Shown here: piece by piece, positions 1 through 6,694 of the stretch | Layout of the letters: every line of letters starts with the position of its first letter | How positions within the stretch are numbered: the stretch's first letter is position 1 | Source: Temnopleurus reevesii | Taxonomy: Eukaryota; Echinodermata; Echinoidea; Temnopleuroida; Temnopleuridae | NCBI GenBank assembly: GCA_036244855.1 | Contig: BQKZ01010777.1 | Location: 16,537-27,359, forward strand | Reading direction: 5' to 3' | DNA: 10,823 bases | Position numbers and translations under genes: made by a program | The notes under the pieces: generated by a model | What the model saw: only the letters and a program-made list of their open reading frames with translations | Told to the model about the DNA's origin: nothing | Databases searched by the model: none

Positions 1-117
1 GCAGCCATTCACGGCGCACTTGGCATTTCAAAGAATAAATATTCCTGCCAGGTACCCATTCACCTCACCTGGGTTGAGTGCAGCACAATGTGGATGAATT
101 TCTTGCTGAAGGAAATT
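1..117 (-). repeat. SINE-like repeat, truncated by the window edge
   Basis: The reverse complement aligns almost end to end with 527-637, sharing blocks such as CACATTGTGCTGCACTCAAC and AGGAATATTTATT, with scattered substitutions and small indels. The two copies are therefore one repeat family in opposite orientation. Only the head and middle of this copy are visible; its 3' tail would lie left of base 1. Similarity stops around 117-118. It carries no coding potential. The SINE label rests on the tail seen in the other copy. Confidence 0.75.
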
Positions 118-168
118 GATTTAGGATTTGGCAGACAAGAATTGTAAAATGAAAACATTTTTATAATA

Positions 169-413
169 CAGTCAAACCTGTCTATAGTGGCCACTGTCTA
201 TAGTGACCACCTGTCTATAGTGGCCACTGTCTATAGTGACCACCTGTCTATAGTGGCCACTGTCTATAGTGACCACCTGTCTATAGTGGCCACGTAGATT
301 GATTCCCTCCAGGTGAAAATGCATGTTATAGAACCTGTCTACAGAGGCCACCTGTCTACAGTGGCCACGTTTTCTGTTTCCCTTGGGGTGGTCACTGTAG
401 ACAGGTTTAACTG
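169..413. mobile_element. MITE with 26-bp terminal inverted repeats and TA target duplication
   Basis: The ends form inverted repeats: 169-194 matches the reverse complement of 388-413 at 23 of 26 positions. Both ends start with CAGT followed by AAACCTGTCTA. The element is directly flanked by TA on both sides (167-168 and 414-415), as expected for Tc1/mariner-type (including pogo-like) insertion at a TA dinucleotide. At 245 bp with no open frame it must be non-autonomous. Its interior is largely extra copies of the same terminal motif. The superfamily assignment is inference from the TA duplication and the CAGT ends; no transposase is present. Confidence 0.8.
177..293. repeat. 33-bp tandem repeat inside the MITE
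   Basis: Units begin at 177, 210, 243 and 276, giving about 3.5 near-identical copies. Each 33-bp unit is itself two diverged 16/17-bp halves, CTGTCTATAGTGGCCA and CTGTCTATAGTGACCAC. Two further diverged half-units (CTGTCTACAG type) lie at 333-368. The half-unit is the inner part of the MITE's own terminal inverted repeat, so the array looks like internal amplification of the terminal sequence. Confidence 0.9.
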
Positions 414-526
414 TACTTTTTATACTCTAGAAGTAAGAGAAAATGAAGGCTGACTGTTCATCATCATGTAAATGCAAGATAAATAGACCTGGGATCATTT
501 CATTTTGGAAACAAAAAGATATACTG

Positions 527-740
527 AATTTCCTACTGCAAGAAATTCACCCACATTGTGCTGCACTCAACCCAAGTAAGGTGAATGTGTACCTGGTAGG
601 AATATTTATTGGAAACGCCAAGTGCCCTGGTGGCTGCCGGGCCAAAGCCAGGGTAATAATGCTGCAATTGTAGGGCGCTTAGGGAACTCTCAGAGTTGAT
701 AGCGCTACATAAAAAGCCGTTCATTATTATTATTCTTATT
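527..740 (+). mobile_element. SINE-like retroposon with (ATT)n tail
   Basis: This is the more complete copy of the repeat seen inverted at 1-117. The shared part is 527-637. It continues through GGGTAATAATGCTGC and GTAGGGCGCTTAGGGAACTC to AGCGCTACATAAAAAGCC and ends in a short ATT-repeat tail at about 722-740. A 3' end with GCGCT...ATAAA followed by (ATT)n is typical of SINE tails in many marine invertebrates and other deuterostomes. I could not identify clear A and B box promoter elements, so whether the head is tRNA-derived is open. Short open frames on either strand here are incidental. Confidence 0.65.
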
Positions 741-1016
741 GCAACTTCTTATTCATAGGCCCCTCAACTTGAAATAAGTAATATTAAGTATACAGTACCT
801 TTGAGGGAGTATGCAGTGATCAACGCCTTTTCACGTGTAGATTGCTCGTTTCTTTATCAAGAGCATGAAGTCATTCAGCCAAATTGCATTAGAAGTGTTA
901 TCATAGTGAACATACCTTTTTGGGAATTTATTCTGTATTATCAATAACGTCTGATCTCTATCTTTTTCTCTGTCTGTCTTTCTTGTTCTTTCTGTCGTTC
1001 TTGTTCAATTGCACAG
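741..1016 (+). other. End of upstream intron with polypyrimidine tract
   Basis: Non-coding sequence leads into the first visible exon. A long pyrimidine-rich stretch (about 959-1007, CTTTTTCTCTGTCTGTC type) is followed by TTGCACAG at 1009-1016, a good splice acceptor. No upstream PARP exon was found in 1-1016, so this intron is at least 1 kb long and continues beyond the left edge. Confidence 0.75.
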
Positions 1017-1089
1017 TGGTTCTAACATTGAGAACTGGCACTCAATCCTCAGGCATGGTCTCATCAATGCATCAGGCACCAAGCATCAG
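1017..1089 (+). CDS. PARP8: PARP catalytic exon A (donor-loop start, HGS motif)
   Basis: The exon opens with the last base of a split codon (T1017) followed by GSNIENWHSILRHGLINAS and GTKHQ. In the family the residue before GS is the NAD-binding His of the H-Y-x triad. T1017 is compatible with a His codon begun in the previous exon, which is not in the window. The acceptor is TTGCACAG at 1009-1016 and the donor GTATGC follows directly at 1090. The intron before is phase 2 and the intron after is phase 0. Confidence 0.92.
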
Positions 1090-4000
1090 GTATGCTACCA
1101 TCAAATCAATCTTATAAGATAGACTGATAAGAACTCCAATAGACAGGGTTTTGTAATAGAGACTGTTCACGTGTAATCTCAAACTTTCATCTTACCTAAA
1201 CCTCAAAAGTTTTATTCTTAAATAAATAAAAGAACTGCTAAAGCTGCTTATCCGATAATGGAGAGCTGTGGAGTAAAATGAGGTCAAAGACAGCTTCAGC
1301 TTTTGATCATAAGCAAGTTGTATTCTTACCGACATTGTTTTCCAGTTTAACCCTAAAAAGACGAGGTTGTTTTGGAAGCTTAAAAAAATTTTTTTTTGGT
1401 AAAACGCTGTGGTGTGAGAATTTTTAGTTGTTGATTGATCACATAAAATGTTGAGGGGCATGAAAGCCCCCTCCCCACCCCTTTCCCTAGTCTTTTAGAG
1501 TAAATATTTTCTTATTAAACTCTATTCATTTAGTAAGCTATAGAATAAAATTATTACAACATGTCTAAGTAGCATCCTTCATATTCTCTGTTGACAAAAT
1601 ACCATTTGTCTTCAGACTTCTGTCTCTATATTTTGTTGTATTTTTATTGATCTTCTCATTGTGAATTGAATTGACAGATGCATGGTGCAGCATACGGCAA
1701 AGGGATTTATCTGAGTCCCCACTCCAGTGTGTCATTTGGTTACTCTGGTATGGGTCATGGGATACATCAACCAGTCAAGAAACTACCTCCTGTGGTGAGT
1801 CATAGTCCCATCTCATGCATGACAGTGTCTGGTTCACCCTTTCTTCATCCTTTCTTAGTTAAATTTTATACATATTAATTTGAGTTACATAGCCACAGCC
1901 CTCTCATTTGAAAGAATGTAGATATGACATGCCTTATTGATTATTCATCTATCATTATTCAAGTTATTCCAGCCTTTCCTACAATGATTGCTCTTACGCA
2001 TGAAAATAAATCTTCTAAACTTCAGTAGCATTGTACTATGGACTGATTTGTTCAGGCCTGTGTTGAATTCTTTCTTAGCTCATTATTGATATACACAGAG
2101 CTTTAGTACAGGGCTTTGATTTTTACTTTGAATTGATTCCTAATTACACATTCAAAGCATTGTTTTAGGAGAGCTCATTCACTAAAGAAAAATAATGCTT
2201 TTTGCCATAATATTATACATTATTTGAATGGAAGATGTGTAAATTCCAGCATCATACCACTCACATTTTTAACATAAATGAAGATGAAAGTGACCAACGT
2301 TTTGTCTGGAATTTATTGCATCAAGAACAGTGTTCAGCAATCTCGGGGTTAACGATGAAGCGTATGTAACTATGATCATCATAAGGTTCCTCATACAGTC
2401 TTACCTTTCTGTATTTCTCTTGATTTAAATACCAAATAGGAACATACTTGACTGTACTTTAATTGTATATTAAGCCCCATTTAGATCTAAATAACAAAAG
2501 GTCATTGTAAACTTTATTGGAACCATTTTATAAAGTTCCTTATCCTTTATTTTGTTTACAGGAACCAAAGAAGACTACTTGTAGGTTTCTACAAAGTAAA
2601 AACCTGAGATGTATTGCATTGTGTGAGGGTGAGTTGAGAGTTTCCTCCTACTTGTATGTATGTATATATGCATGACTGCACATCTTAAGATGCCAGAATT
2701 AATTTTGACCAGAAATGTGTTTGACTTCAGACTGTTCAGAAATATAAAAACATTGTTATTTATATCTCAAAATGTTTGGCAGGATATTATATTTGACATA
2801 TTTTTATGCCTCCGCCACCGTAAGGTGGTGCCGGAGGCATTATGTTTTCGGGTTGTCCGTCCGTCCGTCCGTCCGTCCGTCCGTCCGTCCGTGTGTCCGT
2901 GCGTCCGTGCGTCCGTCCGGACCTTGTTACCGCGATAAGTTCAGAACCGCTGGACGGATTTTGACCAAACTTGGATCAAGTATGTATAACCATGGGAGGA
3001 TGAACTGATTAGATTTTGGGTTCAGTGGGTCAAAGGTCAAAGGTCACAGGGACAAAAACCTTGTAAAAAATCACCAAAAATAGTTTGTTACCGCAATAAG
3101 TTCAGAACTCCTGTACAGATTTTGACGAATCCTGGGTCAAGTATGTATAAGCATAGGAGGATGAACTGATTAGATTTTGGGTTCAGCTGGTCAAAGGTCA
3201 AAGGTCACAGGGTCAAAAAACTTGTAAAAAATCACCCAAAATGGTTTGTTACCGCAATAAGTTCATCACTGGTGTACAGATTTTGACCAACTTGGCTCAA
3301 GTATGTATAAGCATAAGAGGATGAACTGATTAGATTTTTGGTTCAATGGGTCAAAGGTCAAAGGTCACAGGGCCAAAAAACTTGTAAAAAATCACCAAAA
3401 ATAGCTTGTTACTGCAATAAGTTCAGAACTGTTATACAGATTTTGACCAAACTTGGCTCAAATATGTATAAGCATGTGAGGATGAATTGAATAGATTGTG
3501 GGTTCTATGAGTCAAAGGTCAAAGGTCACCGGGCAGAAAACTTGTACAAAGTCAACCGATATACACCTGTAGCTCACTTATAACAGAAAAATTTATCCAA
3601 TTTCTTTCAAACTTACAGTGTGTAGCTCAATTAGGTATAAGCATGTGAGGAAGAACTTATGAGATTTTGGGTTCGTGGGGTCAAAGGTGGCAGTGCCCAA
3701 AATTTGTAAAATGTTTTTGATTTCTGATGGCATGGATTAAGCCGTACATATCTTTCTGATTGCGTGATGGCGGAGGCATAAATTTAGACCGTGCGCGGTC
3801 GAGGATTCATCTAGTTGTATATAAAACATGGTATGGAATAACATCATCTTTAGATAATCAACTGTTGTGATAGTGAAGAAATTTTCATTTATATTTATAA
3901 TTGGCTTCAGACTTGCACTTTCATAGAATTAGCCACCCTTTAACCAGATGCATATTACGATTGAATTTTTAAAAATGATCATCTTTTAAATTTTGATATT

Positions 4001-4777
4001 AATTCCTGTACATTAATTCTCTTTCAGTTATAAGTTCTAAGGAGTTGAATCGACATGGCCATGTATGGGTATGCAGTAACCCAGATCACGTGTGTACAAG
4101 ATTCTTCTTTGTGTAAGTACTTCTTTTATTCCAAACCCTCTCTCCAGTCATCCTTGATAAGTTGACCAAGCAAAATTTGAATAATTGCCTAAGTCAAAGG
4201 TGTTTTCAAGTGCTCTTCTCTTTCTTTTCTTTTGTTTTCAATCCTCATAAGTCAAATTTTCAAAGTCAAAGCCTGAGCTATTTCTTCAGATCCAACAGAT
4301 TCAACTTATGCAAGATTGATTGAGGCAACATGTATTAATCTATTTTCTGCAATTTCTCAAAACAACAGTGAAAATTTTGGAGCGGAATAATTTCTTTATT
4401 TATTCATTATTGTTCCCTACAAGCAATGAGAACACAATACAATACTGCTAAAAAAATATTTTGTAGTGCCTTACTCTATTACTTGGCATTTTCTATTCTT
4501 TCGTGTCTGTAATACCAATTCAAAGGCAAACACAGAGCATTACATTTTGCATTGGTCAAAAATAATTTGCTAGGGACACTTATCTATTGCATATATTAGT
4601 GGAAATCAAATATAATTCATTTATATTTTTTTGCTAGAGTTGCCAATTTGCTAACCAGTTGATCCTTGCTCCTACAGGTATGAAGACGGCAAGGTGGGTG
4701 ATCAGGGTGTGGATACAACACAAGACAAGTACACCAAGGACATCCTTGCAGCAATGGCTGACTGGAGGACGCTATGA
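1017..4777 (+). CDS. PARP8: PARP6/PARP8-type mono-ADP-ribosyltransferase, C-terminal part, five exons (5' partial)
   Basis: Joining 1017-1089, 1678-1794, 2562-2628, 4028-4112 and 4678-4777 gives one open frame of 146 residues ending in TGA, with compatible phases at every junction. The product is the C-terminal part of a PARP catalytic fold, which transfers ADP-ribose from NAD+ to protein targets. Family landmarks in order: GSNIENWHSILRHGLINAS (NAD-binding start), AYGKGIYLSP (contains the conserved NAD-contacting Tyr), SFGYSGMG, RFLQSKNLRCIALCE, HGHVWVC, then HVCTRFFFVYEDGKVGD and a short C-tail. The catalytic Glu of polymerising PARPs is absent from the TRFFFVYED strand. This fits the known PARP6/8 group, described as mono-ADP-ribosyltransferases. 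AYGKGIY and GYSGMG resemble vertebrate PARP8 somewhat more than PARP6, but an invertebrate may have one gene ancestral to both. The N-terminal region is outside the window. Confidence 0.93.
1090..1677 (+). other. Intron between exons A and B (588 bp)
   Basis: AT-rich intron bounded by GTATGC and TTGACAG. It contains an A/T homopolymer junction at about 1381-1399 and a C-rich patch at 1468-1482. A short minus-strand open frame around 1192-1461 has low-complexity composition and no recognisable motif. I see no repeat family or RNA gene here. Confidence 0.85.
1678..1794 (+). CDS. PARP8: PARP catalytic exon B (GKGIY motif)
   Basis: Thirty-nine codons encode MHGAAYGKGIYLSP, then HSSVSFGYSGMGHG, then a basic, proline-containing end (IHQPVKKLPPV). 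Tyr of GKGIYLS (codon 1708-1710) corresponds to the conserved triad Tyr of PARPs. The acceptor is TTGACAG (1671-1677) and the donor is GTGAGT (1795-1800), both strong; the flanking introns are phase 0. The ATG at 1678 is an internal Met, not a translation start. The open frame running on past 1794 to a stop near 1878 is intron read-through. Confidence 0.94.
1795..2561 (+). other. Intron between exons B and C (767 bp)
   Basis: AT-rich intron bounded by GTGAGT and TTTACAG, phase 0. I scanned it for a small in-frame exon that could lengthen the linker between exons B and C and found none I could support. No repeats are apparent. Confidence 0.85.
2562..2628 (+). CDS. PARP8: PARP catalytic exon C (RFLQS..CIALCE)
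   Basis: Twenty-two codons plus one base encode EPKKTTCRFLQSKNLRCIALCE. The RFLQS-NL-CIALCE core is highly characteristic of the PARP6/8 group and forms a central strand of the catalytic fold. The acceptor is TTGTTTACAG ending at 2561 and the donor is GTGAGT at 2629-2634. The final G at 2628 is completed by TT of the next exon to give Val. The segment joining this exon to exon B looks about ten residues shorter than I recall for vertebrate PARP8. Confidence 0.93.
2806..2840. repeat. Hairpin at the left end of the intronic element
   Basis: ATGCCTCCG (2806-2814) pairs with CGGAGGCAT (2832-2840), and CCACC (2815-2819) pairs with GGTGG (2824-2828). The loop is GTAA and there is a 3-nt bulge, giving a 14-bp GC-rich stem. 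The same CGGAGGCAT recurs in direct orientation at the right end of the element (3771-3779). Confidence 0.88.
2855..2919. repeat. (GTCC)n microsatellite
   Basis: GTCC repeats run from 2855, nearly perfect to about 2891 and then interrupted by GTGTGTCC and GTGC variants. The period of four gives open frames with repeating Arg-Pro-Ser-Val in two overlapping frames; these are artefacts of the repeat and not coding. Length polymorphism between individuals is likely. Confidence 0.95.
2924..3720 (+). repeat. Five-unit tandem repeat, period about 160-161 bp
   Basis: Units begin at 2924, 3085, 3246, 3406 and about 3567. The first four start with TTGTTACYGCRATAAGTTCA and pass through CAGATTTTGAC, a TATGTATAAGCAT block, GATGAACTGATTAGATTT and GGGTCAAAGGTCAAAGGTCA to a run of A-rich sequence. 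Units 1-4 are close to each other; unit 5 is strongly diverged but keeps the ATAAGCATGTGAGGA and GGGTCAAAGGT blocks. The repeat lies wholly inside the intronic element. Confidence 0.93.
3027..3528 (+). promoter_or_regulatory. Array of DR1-type nuclear-receptor half-sites
   Basis: Four tandem units each contain AGGTCA-A-AGGTCA, a perfect direct repeat with 1-base spacing (3034-3046, 3195-3207, 3355-3367, 3516-3528). A third half-site stands one base upstream in each: GGGTCA at 3027 and 3348, TGGTCA at 3188, GAGTCA at 3509. Unit 5 keeps a degraded version at 3678-3690. DR1 is the known binding arrangement for RXR, HNF4, COUP-TF and PPAR-RXR type receptors. Sequence match is direct; any actual binding or regulation of the gene is inference. 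Confidence 0.5.
4028..4112 (+). CDS. PARP8: PARP catalytic exon D (HVCTRFFFV)
   Basis: After TT completes the split Val codon, the exon encodes ISSKELNRHGHVWVC, then SNPDHVCTRFFF, ending with GT of another split Val codon. Vertebrate homologues have the closely similar ITSKDLQKHG and DHVCTRFFFVYEDG. The strand TRFFFV occupies the place where polymerising PARPs have their catalytic Glu; here it is aromatic and aliphatic. The acceptor is CTTTCAG at 4021-4027 and the donor is GTAAGT at 4113-4118. Confidence 0.94.
4113..4677 (+). other. Intron between exons D and E (565 bp)
   Basis: Bounded by GTAAGT and CTCCTACAG, phase 2. AT-rich, with pyrimidine-rich patches near 4210-4240, and no recognisable repeat or RNA gene. 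Confidence 0.85.
4678..4777 (+). CDS. PARP8: PARP terminal coding exon E with stop
   Basis: The first base completes Val, followed by YEDGKVGDQGVDTTQDKYTKD, written here as consecutive family blocks YEDGKVGD and TTQDKYTKDILAAMADW, and a final RTL before TGA (4775-4777). The YEDG-VGD block and the following TQ are conserved in PARP6/8; the last 15 or so residues are divergent but of similar length to the vertebrate C-terminus. The acceptor is GCTCCTACAG ending at 4677. The intron before is phase 2. No consensus donor is needed because the exon runs into the 3' UTR. Confidence 0.93.
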
Positions 4778-5372
4778 CAGGCAAGCGATTGATCATTCGC
4801 TACCAAGAGAGACAGTCCTTCTGTCGTAAACCAAGCATACATGTTCCTTACCAAACGTTGTTGGAGAATGATTTCTCAGAGTCTTGTTGGTCACAGCCAA
4901 TCAACTACCAATTGCTGCTGAAAGAGGTAGCCATCAAGGATATCTTCATCAATGCATTGAACTGCAAATTATTGTTATTTGGTATTTATTTAGCATATTT
5001 ACCCAAAACCCCAGTAAGCACAATATACAAGATACATTCATTCACTGTGTTATTTCATCAAATTGATCTTAAAGTTTGAGAACGACAGAAAAACTGAAGT
5101 GGGTTATTGACTCTTTCCAGTGAAAAATTTGTAATCATTCACAGCAAATGATACCAGTCGTTCTTAAAATAATTTGGTGAAACACTGCCGTGGTGAAAGG
5201 TCACAATATTCATCTCATTCATTTTTTAATGCTTTGTTTTTCTTGTTAAAATTTCAACATTATTTGTCACATTTAACTGGACAGATGCTCATGGCCATGT
5301 AAGTGTTATTATCAATTACACAGGGTAATATGATGTGACATAACTTCTTTGAATGTACAGTCATCCATCCAT

Positions 5373-5384
5373 CCCCCCCCCCCC
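5373..5384. repeat. Poly-C run (12 bases)
   Basis: Twelve consecutive C follow two CATC repeats (5362-5371). It is the longest C homopolymer in the window and is likely variable in length and error-prone in sequencing. Confidence 0.9.
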
Positions 5385-6638
5385 TAAAGTTGTCTTCTTT
5401 GGGTGATTTACTGGCATCAGATTTTGTAAAAGTGTTGGAAATTTCTTTAATATTGATAGCTCAGATAGCAGTCCATCCTTCCATATTTGGTCTTAAATCC
5501 AGCTGACAGGTTGGAGTCATTTGGTTGCTTCTTTGCAAGTGCTCAAGCTCAGGTTTTGGCATCACCATGGGGACAGCTGCCATTTTTTTTTTAATAGATA
5601 TTCGTCTAGGTAAGCACATTTCAGCTGGGTTTTTTGATGGATTTAGTTACAATTAGAAGGGGAAGATTTTGGACCCCAAAAATGGATGACACATAGTAAA
5701 TGAGGTAGGGCTTTTCTTTATCATATTGAGATGACATTGTGTACATCATATTAACAGTATTATGAGATTAGTGTGATTGTTGAGTGTATATGGCATACAT
5801 GATTAAGTTGTAAACTGCAAAAATATTAACATGTTCTTGCATACTACTTGGAATATATGATCCTCTCTGAAAATTTTGTGCAAGTCAAGTAACAGACATT
5901 TGTATCCCTAAAATCCAAATGTTTGCAGTATACTTCTTTTTCAAATTTAAGTAATTATGATGAATCTTTTTCTCATCATGTTATCCTTGTACTCTTGTAG
6001 AAAGCCAAGTTTTGTAACTAATATTTTGATGGCTTGGTTTGCAATCCGGTAGTACTGTTTGGTTAGCGATTGTTGTTTTTGCTATGCATTCTTGTGTCAT
6101 ATCTGCAAGTTGTCTCACAAAAGTCCCATAAAAAATATCAGATAATTATACACTCAACTTCCTTTTCATTATATTTTAATACAATGTGAAAATGGTAGAT
6201 TACATTTTTGCTGTGTGGCAGTGGATGGGTAGGTGAATATTCTACGAATAAATGAATTGAGAGACGAAAAAAGCTTGTTCATCTTATGAAATGTGAAAAT
6301 GAAAATTTAATTGCTAGTTTTACTGGTAGTGTTCAGTGTCTCTCCTTAAAAGTGGAAGTGAGTGCCAAAAATGCTTCTGAAATAAGTATTCCCAACATAG
6401 ATATTACAATGTCAAAATGAAATACCAAGAAAATAATGATGAATGAATAGGAAAGAACAGAATTTCAATTTTGTTAAAATGCTATTTTTACAATGGATAA
6501 TTATATTTATTTTAATGTGCAGATAAACTAAAGTGTGTGCTTGCTTTTAGCAATATTTTGTCCATTAATATATTGTGATATAGAACAATAGACTGTCCAT
6601 TGAGTAAATTATTATTTTTTTTTTCATTCTGTTTTCAG

Positions 6639-6694
6639 ATCCAAAAGCCCCCTCTCCTTGTGGTTATCCCTGCTATTATCCTATGAATGATAGA
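6639..6694 (+). other. Possible cryptic or alternative exon
   Basis: A strong acceptor (T-rich tract then TCTGTTTTCAG ending at 6638) is followed by a locally C-rich segment and a possible donor GTAAAG at 6695. One frame, phase 2 on entry, stays open through it (PKAPSPCGYPCYYPMNDR) and beyond to a TGA near 6794. The other two frames close within about 55 bases. I do not recognise the peptide. It could be an alternative 3' exon, a UTR exon or chance. Confidence 0.15.

Larger units (their letters stand above)
2804..3781. mobile_element. Non-autonomous element with GCCTCCG terminal inverted repeats
   Basis: The two ends are inverted copies of a 15-bp terminus, TTTATGCCTCCGCCA (2803-2817) and its complement (3768-3782). 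ATTT sits just outside each end (2800-2803 and 3782-3785), a possible 4-bp target duplication, although A/T-rich flanks make that weak evidence. Inside, in order, are a self-complementary hairpin, a GTCC microsatellite, and about five units of a 160-bp tandem repeat. There is no transposase or reverse transcriptase open frame. I have seen similar GCCTCCG plus GTCC plus GGTCAAAGGTCA repeats in marine invertebrate genomes, but I cannot name the family. The true right boundary could extend to about 3815. Confidence 0.72.
2629..4027 (+). other. Intron between exons C and D (1399 bp), enlarged by a transposon
   Basis: Bounded by GTGAGT and CTTTCAG. About 980 bp of it is the repeat element at 2804-3781; without it the intron would be roughly 420 bp, similar to its neighbours. 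The element's GC-rich start and tandem units contrast sharply with the AT-rich intron flanks. Confidence 0.88.

Noticed and set aside
169..413. CRISPR-like array suggested by regular repeats
   Set aside because: Units abut without unique spacers and are bounded by transposon inverted repeats and TA duplications in an animal intron.
443..724. Small open frames on both strands around the SINE-like copy
   Set aside because: They lie mostly within the repeat at 527-740 and have no protein-family features.
920..1117. 65-codon + strand frame overlapping PARP exon A
   Set aside because: It reads exon A in the wrong frame and starts in the intron's pyrimidine tract; the PARP frame gives GSNIENWHSIL instead.
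1192..1461. 89-codon minus-strand frame in the first intron
   Set aside because: AT-rich random-looking composition, no motif, and located inside a well-supported intron of the opposite strand.
1678..1878. 66-codon frame beginning at ATG 1678 as a stand-alone gene
   Set aside because: Its first 39 codons are PARP exon B entered by splicing; the rest is read-through past the GTGAGT donor into the intron.
2660..3008. Two overlapping + strand open frames with Arg-Pro-Ser-Val repeats
   Set aside because: They are produced by the (GTCC)n microsatellite inside a transposable element, in two frames at once; no start context or domain supports coding.
4774..5079. 101-codon + strand frame after the PARP stop
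   Set aside because: Its ATG overlaps the PARP TGA, and the product lacks any recognisable motif; it is best explained as 3' UTR.
5510..5609. Possible exon between CTGACAG and CTAG/GTAAGC
   Set aside because: The donor is good but the acceptor's pyrimidine tract is weak; two frames are open, one through a T homopolymer, and the peptide is unrecognisable, so chance is more likely.
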